A stretch of DNA of 64,000 nt from assembly GCA_002794735.1 (NCBI GenBank), contig NBAZ01000007.1:806001-870000 (forward strand), read 5' to 3'. A program made the position numbers and the translations under genes. Shown in pieces: positions 25,123-36,414 of this stretch (the first letter of the stretch is position 1; each line of letters begins with the position of its first letter). The DNA is from Pyrrhoderma lamaoense. Taxonomy: Eukaryota > Basidiomycota > Agaricomycetes > Hymenochaetales > Hymenochaetaceae. The notes beneath the pieces were generated by a model. That model saw only the letters and a list, made by a program, of their open reading frames with translations. It made no database searches and was not told the origin of the DNA.

Positions 25123-28100
25123 CTAATCCTTCTTTGGGCTCTTGCGAACTTTCTTCCGCTTCGGTTTCTTGGTCGAGTTATCATTAGCCACAGAACTTTC
25201 ATTTCCCAAATCTTCTTCTTGTTTCCTCTTTCTATTAGACCCATCTTGATTCAACGACAAAGTCGCCGCACTCGAACTCTTCTTTGTACTGAGATCACCT
25301 GCTGATGATTGAACAGTTTTTTGTATTTGCTGGCATGTGTTAATTAGCGAAGCCACAGACTTATAGTGCTCTGACGAAGCAAGCTTCGATGCAAGTTCAT
25401 TCCACTTTTTCGGAGGCCACGTTCGTTTTAATGTTTCATTATCAGAGCAAACTCGTCTTGAGAATCGACATAACTGAAGCCCCACTTTAAACGTATCCTT
25501 CAGCTGTGCTGGAGTCATTAGAGATTTCTCGGAAGAGCATAGATTTGAAATAATGTTTATGAGCGTAGTCGAGACAAGCGACATGGCTGATATTACTTCA
25601 TCCTTTTTCGAGTCCTAAAGATAGACCGTTCAGATCAAATATCCTGGTCATGACTGATTAAGTCGACAACTCACCACATGAGGGAAAGATGTGAAAATAC
25701 TTTGCAGCACATGGAAGGCTTGGCATTGACGATACCCATTTACTGCTTGCTTGACTGATTCGAGGATGATATTCCTGAAATTCCAGGCCTGAGCTGGGTA
25801 TCGGCGAATGAACTCGTGTATGAAGGTTGGATTCAGTGCAGATGCCTTGCGTGTGATGAAGTCGGAGATAGAAGCGGAGTAAGTTTTTATAACTGCTTCT
25901 TCATCCACTGCTATCAAACTTTTCGAAACGAAAGTACTGCACATGCTTATCATCGTGACCAACTCGCCGGAATGGGATTTTCTGGCTCGCTGATGTAAGG
26001 CTTCCAAGAGGTTGGCGGCATAATCTGGATCAGATATTGATATTGGGTCTTTAGGTTTTCCTAAGCGTGCTCGCAGTATACCCTTGGTTTTGTCAGAAAG
26101 TTGTTTCTCATCAGTACTAGAGGTAGAGATAAGCTCGACGAGCGGCAAGACGAAGCGAAGTACGAGAGGATTAGATGATTGCTTCTTGAGGTAGATGTCG
26201 ACAAGATCAAGAACACGATTTTTGAAGTAAGTTGCTTCTCTTTGAGCATCAACATCTGATTTGATTGAATTATTGGTAAGATATGGGAAACCGTTTTCTA
26301 TTTTCCAATTCTTCAACTGAATACATACCTTTCCCCTCTTTCTTTCTTCAGCTCTTGTTCTGAAAACAGCAGCCAGTTTTTCGTCTATAGCCATCATTTG
26401 TTCGTCATCCATACTTGCTTCTGAAGCATCTTCATCATCATCATCATTCTCCGAGAATGCTGCCTGCAATGATTTCCGAAGAGCCTCAGCTTCTTCTTCA
26501 TCAGCATCCGACATGTTATCGTCCTCATCAATTTCGATTTCCTCCTCTTCTTCTTCGCTACTTGTGGGGTTCTCACCATTATTTTCAGCTTCATTCTCAT
26601 TCTCATCCTCGTCTTCATCCATGTCTTCGGCAAGTATCTCATCTGATGGATCTCGCCTTTCCAGTTGCTATTATTATAGCGATTAATAAATGGAAGATTG
26701 ACCAGAGATATAAAAATCATACAGTAAGGATCAAGTCAACTGTGCTGTCAGTGACTAACGAAGTTAGCATTGCAAACGATTGGTTTGCCATTGTCCGGGA
26801 AAATGAAGACGAATGTTCAAGTAAGCCAACGATAATATCTACAAGGAGGTTTATGGGTTCCTGGAAATCTTCTTCAACCTCTTTCTTCTCTTTCTTCGAC
26901 GCCTTTTTCCCGGGTTCAGTTGGAGAAATAAGCTTAGTAGATGCTTCCAAACAATCCTGAGAACAAGGTGAGTGAAATAAATTCCACATGCAAAAAATCT
27001 TTGCTCACATCCAGGGTCTCCCAGTCAGCTTCGTCGTCTCCATCGCTATGATCACTGATACACTTCAAGATTAAGGTATCAGTTAATAATTGGATTCCAT
27101 GTGTGACTTCATTATCGCTTGCAGATCCCTTTGTCTTAAAATTAGAAGCAGTTGCATAGATATGGAGAGAAAACATACATGTACATTCCTGGAGAAAGAG
27201 ATTGCCTTGTCTCTAGACTTCTTTGAATCTTCGTCAAGGTCGTAAACAGGCTTTGCATGTTTAGTATCCTTTTCAAGCTCAGTGATTGTTTTCAAAACCT
27301 TTGAAAGCCAAGTCTCCCCATCTGTGGCGATACCCGTGGCCTTCGACGATTTTGAGTTCTCAGTGTCTGAGCCGCTAGGGATTGTAGTGAGGTCAGCTAC
27401 ACAAGCTAATAGTTTAGAGCGACATGTCTTCTGAAGCTCTCGTGTGAAAGAAGGTTCGGGAAGTGTATGTAACTAAAAAAAAAGGATTAAGATAAGACTG
27501 GCTGCGGAACGCGACAATGAGCGCTTACAGTGACATTTGTTGACTTTGGAGAATTTTTAAGGATAGTAAAAATCCATTGGTTGTAAGCCATTCTAAAATG
27601 GTCTTGACAATTTCATCTGTTCTTGGTATTGAGTTTCTCCGGATGAGGCAGGTCATCTGATCAATTATCCAGTTCCTTCGTGCATCAACAGAAGAGAATC
27701 TATTCGTGTATAATAGCGATTGTTAGCTATACATTTCCAATGATGATGTAATGAGATATTTCTTACGAATCGCTTTTCTCATTCTCGTTAACCTGCTTGA
27801 GGAGATAGTTAAGATAATCCTTTATGCCTTCACCGTTCATATTTGTGAGTATGTTTTCTATAGTCTTGGTTTTCGTTATGCGATCGAAATGGAAAGAGCC
27901 ATTCGTCCCTGTGAGTTGAAGAACAAGAGTGAATCCTGTCTGGGGATTCTTTTCTACCACAGCTTGCACGTCGTTGGTCTAGAGCAGAGATATATTAGGA
28001 TGACATCTGAAGTTGCAATCTCAATCTACTGCTTACCACTTGACGGGCAATCTTGTGCAAAAATCTATCTTTTTTGGACAGCTGGTTGATCCAAGTCCTC

Positions 28101-29426
28101 ATGAAGTTCTTCGTGAATAACATAGGGAGCTGATTGGATGGAAGACGATGTAAGGATTTTTGAAATACTAGGAAGCCCCAGTACTTTCTTTGCGGAGAGG
28201 ATGACGACGCAAAAAGACTTTCTAAAGAATACCAAGCGTTATCAAGAAGTTCATTAACAATCATGAGGAGAAGTAAGTGTACCATCAACAACTATCCTAT
28301 AGAAATCTTGAAAGTTCCTCGTAGAGGGATTAATTTGTTCCGTCGATAGAAGATTATCCAGTATAATATCCCATGAGAAATGTAATTGAGGTTTCCATGG
28401 ACTACCTGATTTGGTTTTGTCGGCCTCTGACTCTTCTGAAAGGGAATCCTGGTATAGAGTTAATTCATCAAGCCTTCTAAGAGAGATTTGAGCATACTTT
28501 CAGCAGACGACCGAGGGGATTAAGATTAGATGTGGATAGGATATCCGGGTTTTTGAAGTAATTTCCACAGAATGTTTGCCAGTCTGCATCTGGGTGTGTT
28601 TTCTGAAGCCTTATTGTTAATGCAACTTTTTCTGGACTCCACGACTTGTCTCTAACGAATATTCGATCAAAAAGAAGGGATGATGCATCACTCTTCCAGC
28701 CAACATCGGATGACTCCATTGCATCTACCAAAGATAGGAGTGTCCAGCCACAGCTTTCTCGTAACCAGGATTTTGTTTCCGCTAAGTTGAGTAGCTCAGT
28801 GACGAAGATTTCGAAAGCTTTATAAGTGCCTGAGCTTGTTGAGGATGTTCTCAGAGGTCTTTGACGGAAAAGAAGTCCAGACTGTATGATGGCTTTTAGC
28901 CCAAAAAGTTTTGCAAAGAGCATATCTCGTTCTTCCTGCCCAGACATACTCCCCGTTATTTGAGAAGCATTTCGTAATAATGCGAGAATCTGTTCACACG
29001 AGATCGTGTCTAATTGTGAGAGGAGCTGAGATCGTGAATCAGTTTTTCCATGAAAGATGGTATATATGATATATATGCACCAACCTCTGTGAGGGCAACG
29101 GCAAAACCAAGTCTGCTGCTTTCTCTAGGGCTTCCAAGACCACGAACAAGACGTTGTATAGCATATCCCACATCCGGAGCATTCTCAGCTTGAATTTTCT
29201 TAACGTAGAGCTTGTAGTCCGACTCAATAGTGGCATTATCCTCTCTTTCTTCCTCGTCGTCGTCAGAGTTTTTCTCTGATTCTGTCTCTGTTGTAGCTTC
29301 AGGGACAAAACTGTTTTGAAATTGCTGAAGTGCAGAAACAAGCTTCACTGATGCATTGATACGTTCTGACTTATTGGACGATGCGAGATCCCAATAGAGC
29401 GGAAGTGTTGTGGAAACAGCAGTCAT
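25123..29426 (-). CDS. POL5: Pol5 / MYBBP1A family nucleolar protein
   Basis: In yeast, Pol5 is an essential nucleolar protein of rRNA synthesis and ribosome assembly, related in fold to B-family polymerase names only historically. The first ATG is at 29426 (MTAVSTTLPLYWDLASS). Next are SVKLVSALQQFQ, an acidic stretch and YAIQRLVRGLGSPRESSRLGFAVALTE, the strongest family signature. Further HEAT-like helical exons include LFAKLFGLKAIIQSGLLF, WLRESCGWTLLSLV and DKSWSPEKVALTIRLQ. A long Asp/Glu-rich insert (~26,390-26,630) is followed by AFRTRAEERKRGK-type sequence. The tail is basic (KKPKRKKVRKSPKKD) and ends at 25123, as expected for a nucleolar protein. At least ten exons; individual edges were not all resolved. 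Confidence 0.88.
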
Positions 29427-30358
29427 AGTCAATTAAACTACATGCAAGTTAGGGAATTTGGGAGAAATAGTAAAAACTTTTGAGTTCCAGATCAGGTAGG
29501 TCGATCACAAAGATTTCAGGCAGAGGAGCAGCTTACTAGCAAAATATACTTTGGGCTACACAGAGTAATTTACGTGTCGGCCACTTACCATTAAGAACTC
29601 AAGATCTTTGACGTTGATATCAATGAAATCTAATCTACATGTATACTTTGGTGTAGGTGGGACCTCCTCGAAATCATTATCAGGGGTTGGTGCCTACTTT
29701 CGGAATTTCTCTCTTCATTCCATCACCACCGATCCAAATTATACTACGGGTTACATTAGCAACTGTCTGTATAATCTAGATCTTACTGTAGTGAAGAGAC
29801 GTTCGACTGCGACGGACGACAAAATGGTCTGGCATCTGTATAGAAACATTGTTCCTGTAACGGAATCGGGTTGAAAAATGGTATACATGCACCTTAAGAG
29901 CATTATATGACAATGAATGATCTCATCTGGAATTAGTCCTACTTTGAATATCCCAAGCTCGCCTTTGAAACATTTTAGGGAGTAGATGCAGAAAGAAGTG
30001 TTTGCGACTTCTGAATCTTCTAATTCACAAATCGCATACACTCTATGATCCTCTTTCAGAACTTGCCCTCGTGAGACACTGCATATCTTTACTTGGAAGT
30101 TTTTGACTCGAAATGCCAATAACCATGCCGACTTAGCAACAGAGTTCGTATAGGTAGCACCTATAGTAAGATCGTATCATAGTACATAAAATCTATTCCT
30201 AATTACTACGTTGGATCAATCATCAAATAAGCATGATATTCAGTCACGTTAGCGATTAACCCTTAGCGACATCGACGTCTCATCGAGCTGGACTACTTCT
30301 ACCAAACTTCTAAACACCCTTACAGAGCTTGCGGTTCTCGAACACATAGATATCAGTC
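29427..30358. other. Region between Pol5 and CAP starts, with a possible small minus-strand gene
   Basis: This 932-base interval is longer than the other divergent promoters here. On the minus strand ~29,580-30,150 there are stretches that look coding: TNSVAKSAWLLAFRVKNFQ (~30,130-30,095), VYAICELEDSEVANTSF, GELGIFKVGLIPDEIIH, NNVSIQMPDHFVVRRSRTS (~29,850-29,790) and YTCRLDFIDINVKDLEFL (~29,645-29,590). They are separated by plausible GT and AG sites. I could not join them into one intact frame nor recognise a family. It may be a small uncharacterised gene, possibly with a consensus error, or a decayed one. Confidence 0.35.
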
Positions 30359-32236
30359 ATGTCACAAGGTGGTTTGCATTCACTCGCTACGATTATAAAA
30401 CGGTATGGTATATCATGGTAATTCTACGATAAAACGGCACACATCTAACATGTGTGAATTAGGCTAGAGGCAGCTACATCTCGACTCGAGGACATAGCTG
30501 TTGCCCAAGGAAGCGCCATTCCAACGTTGCGTGCCGATAATTTGTCTTCGTCATCAAGTATCTCGAATGTAGCTCCTCCTCCGCCGCCCCCACCTCCCAC
30601 ACACGCGATAGTAGCTGAGACACCCCGAAGCGTCCAAGCTTTCGACGAGAATATCATTGATGGAAAACTGAAAGCTTTTGTTGACCTGACAAAATCTTTT
30701 GCTTCTCCACTCGTTGTCGAACAGGTGTGTTGACATGGAGCTTCTTGCAGTAATTTAGTGCTCACAATTCGAGCTAGGTCGGATATGTCGAGTCTGCCTT
30801 CAAGAACTTGAGATCGTTACTACTTACCGTTTCGTCCTGTGTTAAGCCGGATATGAAAACCTTTACTAAGCTCCAAGAACCGATAGCAAAAGAAGTTACA
30901 GAGGTTATGGGTGTCCCGGAAAGGAACAGGAAGGAAAGGGTATGGTATAACCATTTAATGGTTATATCAGAGGGTATACCAAGTGTTGGCTGGATAGGAA
31001 TAGTGCGTTTCTATCGTTCCGTATCCTGCTACATATATTTATGATCACTTAGGAGCCCAAACCTGGTCCTTACGTAGCTCAAATGAAGGAGTCTTCGGAG
31101 TTCTACGGTAACAAAGTCATCAAGGAGTTCAAAGAAAAGTCTGCGGTTGGTTTAAACTCACAATTGACATCCTCTGACAATATGTATACTCTAGAGAACC
31201 AAAGCATGTAGAATGGGTGCGAGCGTGGATGGCATTACTTGAAGAGCAAAGAAAGTATGTTATGGAGTACCATACAACGGGATTGGCGTGGAATTCAAGG
31301 GTAAAGTTCATCTACTAGCCAATACGCCTTGCTTCCTTCTAAATAAGATATTTTCTAGGGTGTCCCTGTCTCTGAATTCTCTGGAACCTCAGTCTCTGCT
31401 TCGGGAGCCCCTCCGCCCCCACCCCCACCTCCTCCAGCTGCGGTCCCCGCTGCCCCAAGCGGTGGTATTGGCGCAGTATTTGCTGAACTCAACCGCGGAT
31501 CAGAAATAACAAAGAACCTACGTAAAGTCGAGAAGTCGGAAATGACGCATAAGAATCCAGAGCTCCGAGCGTCTAGCACCGTTCCCGCTACTTCGTCTCA
31601 TAAGAAACCTATCAAGCCTTCAAAACCCGCAGCTCTTTCTGGAAAGAAGCCCTCGAAGTTTGCACTTGAGGGTACAAAATGGCTTATTGTGAGCTATATC
31701 ATACTATCAAGCCAGACCCGTCTTAATACCTTTAATTAGGAGTACCAAGAAAATGAATCTGCGTTGGTTGTGGAAAATGGCGAGCTCAACCAGATTGTAA
31801 ACTTGTATGGTTGTAAAAGCTCTACTGTTCAAGTTAAGGGCAAGGTCAATGCAGTTAATCTAGGTGAGAGAATATGGATTTGTGTGTAGAACTTCAACTC
31901 AGGGCACGAACCATAGTGAACTGCACAAAGACCTCAGTGCTCGTTGATTCCGTCGTTTCAAGTATTTCAGTCACAAACTCACCATCTTTTGCTTTACAAA
32001 TCACCGGGACCGCCCCGACCATTCAAATTGATAGTACAGATTCAGGCCAGATCTATCTTTCCAAGTCAAGTCTCGATGCTGAGATCTTGACAGCAAAATG
32101 TAGTGCTATCAATGTAAGCCTTCCTGTAGAGGGGGAAGAAGATGGAGTATTTGTTGAAAGAGCAGTCCCAGAAATGCTACGTACAACAGTCAAGGATGGG
32201 AAATTGGTTACCTCTATCGTAGAACACTCTGCTTAA
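30359..32236 (+). CDS. CAP1: Adenylyl cyclase-associated protein (CAP / Srv2)
   Basis: Recycles actin monomers and, in fungi, binds adenylyl cyclase to support Ras-cAMP signalling. Exon 1 is MSQGGLHSLATIIK. The splice yields RLEAATSRLEDIA, which fits the cyclase-binding RLExAxxRLE motif. Then follow a poly-Pro stretch (~30570-30600), the helical N-terminal domain (FVDLTKSFASPLV, NLRSLLLTVSSCVKPD), a second poly-Pro stretch (~31405-31440), a WH2-like region (NRGSEITKNLRKVEKSEMTHKNPELR), and the CARP beta-helix (KFALEGTKWLIEYQEN, NLYGCKSSTVQVKGKVN, VSSISVTNSPSFALQITG, TDSGQIYLSK). The stop is at 32236. All domains are present and the frame is intact across several introns. It serves as the + strand neighbour of the PhoD-like gene. 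Confidence 0.95.
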
Positions 32237-32482
32237 TGATGTTTTATTTTTTATTTTTTGGGTGGTAGACAATCTAAAACCAAATATGATTGATCTGGAA
32301 TATAAAAATGAGATTTTTCGGTCAAATTTCCAAATTTAGTATAAACCCGATGTCATACAATTTCGGCTTCTTGGAATCACCGCCAATATGAATGGCGAAC
32401 TTATGTTAGCGGCATGTCGACTATGTTGGCGGTTGTATGCTTGTTCGTTTCATTTTTTAGTTAATTTCAACTTTCATCATCT

Positions 32483-35400
32483 ATGGATTCAATAGGATGG
32501 CATGCAAGCCGTAGAGCTCAACGAGTAAGTTTGATTCCAGTAATCGGTTGCCTGATACTGCTTTAACCAAACCTTCGATATCTACATCCACAGAAATCAG
32601 ATCTTTACAATAATCCACAGCGTGGTCCTGATGGACAGTACGAAGGAATTGAACAGGCACAACCCGTAGCTGATGGTATGTCCTATTTATGAGAACTTAT
32701 CGTGATGTTACTGAAGATGGGTATAGGCGTTGTTGGTGGCTTCAATATAAACTTAGGGCCGCCGACTCCCGGTCGACTTCAAGTACCACCTCCATTTCCT
32801 GCTGCAAGGACGCCAAGTCCGACAGAATTTCCACCAACTCCACCAGCAAAGGATGGTTTCACATATGATTCACAATTCCAGCGGATTGTCGTTAATAGAC
32901 AAGCCTCGGTACAAAGCAATGATACCCTTGGATCGTACAGGCCAGAAGGCTCATTTTTGACGAAAATGACTGCTGTCGAACGTTCAAACTATCTTCGGGC
33001 CGTGAGAATGAATCCGTACTTACAGCTTATGGTAGGGTGCGTTATTCTACTTCAGCCGATCTCGTCGCTTGATTTGAGCATGATGGATTTTTAGACCACT
33101 TTTACGCTATGATACAGTTGACGAGCGTGGGATATGGCGCGGCGCATGCATGATAGTCAGTGAGTAAATGCGCATATATCTCCTTGTGATGTTAGATGTT
33201 TACTTCTAGTACAACCTAGCCTCGGATGCAACTTCACTTTATGAACCACATCCTGTGCTAACGTACGAATGGGACCCGCATGTTCGTCCCCAAGGTCTAT
33301 CTCGAACCTCTTCTCGAATGACTGGCAAAGGAAGATCTTATGACTTGGCCCCCCATCCGTCGGACCCTCACTCAAGTGCACCACTAGAAAATGCAAACGA
33401 GCATTTGACAAATAGTAGTACTAGCCTTATGGAGAGTGTTCCAGGTCAGGAAATCTGGGTATACGAAGACAGTAAGGGACGAACATTCACGTTCTGGAGA
33501 TTCTTGATCCGTATCCCCTTATCACAGGTGTGTCTCTTTTGTCCTGGATCTGAAGCATCGAAATAGGCTAAGTACATATTTTTTATCTACCAGACTGAAA
33601 TGACTGTAAAGTATACAATTAATAATGGCCAATTACTCGAATTCTTCGTACCAGGAAGGAACCAGAACATGCGTTGCGCCGCCTACTCTGTGAAAGCTCT
33701 TAGTTCTTTTTCATGTTAACTGTTGACTCATCACTTTCTAATCACTTTTTTAGTGCAATGGATTCAGTGCCGGGGTAAATAGTGATGACTTTCGGGGCCA
33801 GGGTTTAATAGTGGGTATGATCCCGTATGGATTGACTTGCTGAAAAAGCATGAAGAGGCACCCTTCCATGTGCTTGTAGGTGGTGGAGATCAGATTTACT
33901 GCGATGGGTATGTCGAATCAACTATCATCAACACATAGAAGCTCATATACTCCATCTAAAGTCTTGTCCGGGAGCCTGAGATGCAGGAATGGTTGAACTT
34001 GCCCAGACCTGAATTAAAGCTGAAGTATCAGATCACGCCTGAGATGAGAAGGTAGTCTAGCAACTGACTAGTTATTACATTTGTTTATCGAGTTCACATA
34101 TATAGCGCAATGGACCGGTACTTCTTCTCGCATTATGTTAGACAATACCAGGCGGGAGCATTCGCCCGTGCAACAGCGTCTATGTAAGTCTAACTTTCTA
34201 TCTAGCTGACAGCAATACTTAGAACTCTGTGTTAGACCCCAACTGAATATGGCTGGTGTGTACTTCCTGTGAAATCACAAAATATTGGCTGATTTATCGT
34301 ATAATCGCTAACAACAGATGATCATGGTGCGTGATTATAAATGAGTTCACGAAGGTTGTTCATCATACTAACACTCTTCAACAGATCTGGTAAATATCCC
34401 AAGTTCTTGAGTCTCTGAGTTAGCTTATCAATTTTTGGATTAGATCGATGGTTTCGGTAGCTGTAAGTCGCTTTGCATCAAAAATAACTTCTTAAGCGTC
34501 TAAACAAGCTTCTTGTTAGATCCCGACGATTTACAGAGGTCATCAGTGTTTAGCACGTAGGTCTAACGCCAAATCCATGATCTTTCTCGTTTGCTCATCG
34601 AAATATAGTATTGGTTCCCGTGGCTATTTCTTTTATCTTCTCTTCCAGAATTTCATCAACAGTACGCTACTGAACCAATGAATCGAAAAGGGAAAGCTAA
34701 TAATTTACATAGTCGAGGTGGATGGAGTTGATGACCGCCCTGGTATGCACTCGAACAAATCAGTAATCATTGGTCAACAGGGTCCTTATATCCCATTTCC
34801 ATCCCACTCCTTCCTATCTTATTTGGGACCGAACGTGAGTGACTATTGGAACTGTTTATTATAAACCTCATGTTCAATATGTCATAGTGTTACATACTTC
34901 TTTTGGATTGCAGGTGAGGTTTCTAGGTGTTCTTCCACAGTAATGCTTGTTGATATGTTAAAATCATCGGATCACTAGAGCAGAGAGACGTAAGGATCAA
35001 GTTTGTAGTCCACAAGAATACGACAAAGTCTTTGCACATCTGTATAATCTCCCTCCACATGTGACACATGTAATTATACAGATTGGTGAGTGACTATCAA
35101 TATCTGGACATGACCGACACTCATAATCCATGATAACCAGGAATCCCCATTGCGTATCCTCGCATGAACTTCATGGAAACCATACTGGAATCTAAGTTGA
35201 ATCCACTTGTGGCCATGGGAAACGAGGGTCAACAAAAGTCAGTGGCTTCGTCAATAAGTTCAATGCAGATGCCGAATTGCTGGACGATCTTGTGAGTCTA
35301 TGCGATCAAGGATTTCTATAGCGAACTTTTAATTCTGATTTGAAGTAGAATGACCACTGGACGGCTAAAAGCCACAAAGCAGAACGAAATGATTTTGTGG

Positions 35401-36116
35401 TGAAACTTGCTGAATATGCACAGAAAACGCATACCCGGGTGACGTTCCTGTCTGGAGATGTTCACTGTGCTGCTGTTGGATTTTTCAAGACTCTAGTTAG
35501 AGATAAGAAAGCCCCGGATATACCCACAAGACAAGACCATCGGTACATGTTGAATATTATATCAAGTAGGTGACCTATAATACTAAGGCTAGCTAGTTGC
35601 TGAGCAACACTTTCTCTCTACCAAAGGTGCAATCGTTAATACCCCGTATGTATACCGAACTTTATCTGATCACTAGTTTAACTCAAAATGCCAACGATTA
35701 GTCCTCCTAATGCTGTTATCACTCTTGTATCAAATCGTGCTACAAAGAATCACCAGACGTTACATCATGGTGAAATTGATGAGGGAATGGTCTGTAAACT
35801 CAACAAAGAAATTACTGCTCATGGGATAATCATGTATATACATTTTGGCTATTATCTAGATACCTCTCTTCACTCAGGATACGGATGGATCGACGGGGAA
35901 TAGCAAATTCGTTATGGGGAGACGAAATTATTGTATTATAGAATTTGATAAAAGTGGGGACCTCCGATTTGATATCCGTGTCGAGAAAGAAAAGGGCTAC
36001 GGGACGACAGTTGGGTAAGAGTCTGGCCTAACTGCTGTTTCTAACAATTGAAGGTTCCTGATACATGTTCTCATGTTTCCAGCTATTCTATCAGTGCTCC
36101 CGCTCCTCAGTGGTGA
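32483..36116 (+). CDS. PhoD-like metallophosphatase domain protein
   Basis: The start at 32483 (MDSIGWHASRRAQR) leads into a disordered Pro-rich part. The PhoD-like domain follows: FTFWRFLIRIPLSQTEMTVKYTINNG, CNGFSAGVNSDDF, GYDPVWIDLLKKHE, VLVGGGDQIYCDG (metal ligands), DDHDLIDGFGSYPDDLQRSS (metal ligands), YILLLDCRAER, GIPIAYPRM, NDHWTAKSHKAERN, VTFLSGDVHCAAVGFF (metal ligands), TLVSNRATKNHQTLHHGE. It ends SISAPAPQW at 36116. More than fifteen exons, including consecutive exons of 20, 9, 5 and 19 nt around the DDHD motif. Two conserved joins need one extra base each: 33801-33806 (GQG/FNSGYDPVW) and 35234-35237 (GQQK/VSGFVNKFN). Substrate unknown; the metal site looks complete. Confidence 0.88.
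34236..34556 (+). other. Cluster of microexons in the PhoD-like gene
   Basis: Exons read 34236-34255 (20 nt, PQLNMA), 34318-34326 (9 nt), 34385-34389 (5 nt, atctg), 34444-34462 (19 nt) and 34520-34556 (37 nt). Each is bounded by ag and gt, with introns of 54-62 nt. Joined, they give NMADDHDLIDGFGSYPDDLQ, the expected metal-binding motif, which cannot be read in any unspliced frame. Confidence 0.82.
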
Positions 36117-36414
36117 TGAATCGTAAAAACAGAACATGTCCTTTTTTGTGACTATCATCTGCTCCATCATCTAATTACGTATCTTACATTAGCTTACTGC
36201 CTTATACTCAACCTTTTATTTATCATCGTAAGATATGTTGTATTTTCTTTAGCACACAACAACTACCCGGGATTTTGTGATTAAGTCAATAAAGATCTTT
36301 TTATCTAATTACGTGACAACAAATATATATCAAGAAAAATATAGGGTACAAATTATATATCATAACATATCAGCTCTTACATATGATAGAATATTTAATT
36401 GTGGGTGGAAGGTG

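Noticed and set aside
26394..26960. ORFs rich in His or Met/Lys on both strands
   Set aside because: Shadows of the Asp/Glu-rich coding segment of Pol5 in other frames.
30445..31579. Minus-strand Gly-rich ORFs
   Set aside because: Antisense readings of the two poly-Pro stretches of CAP.
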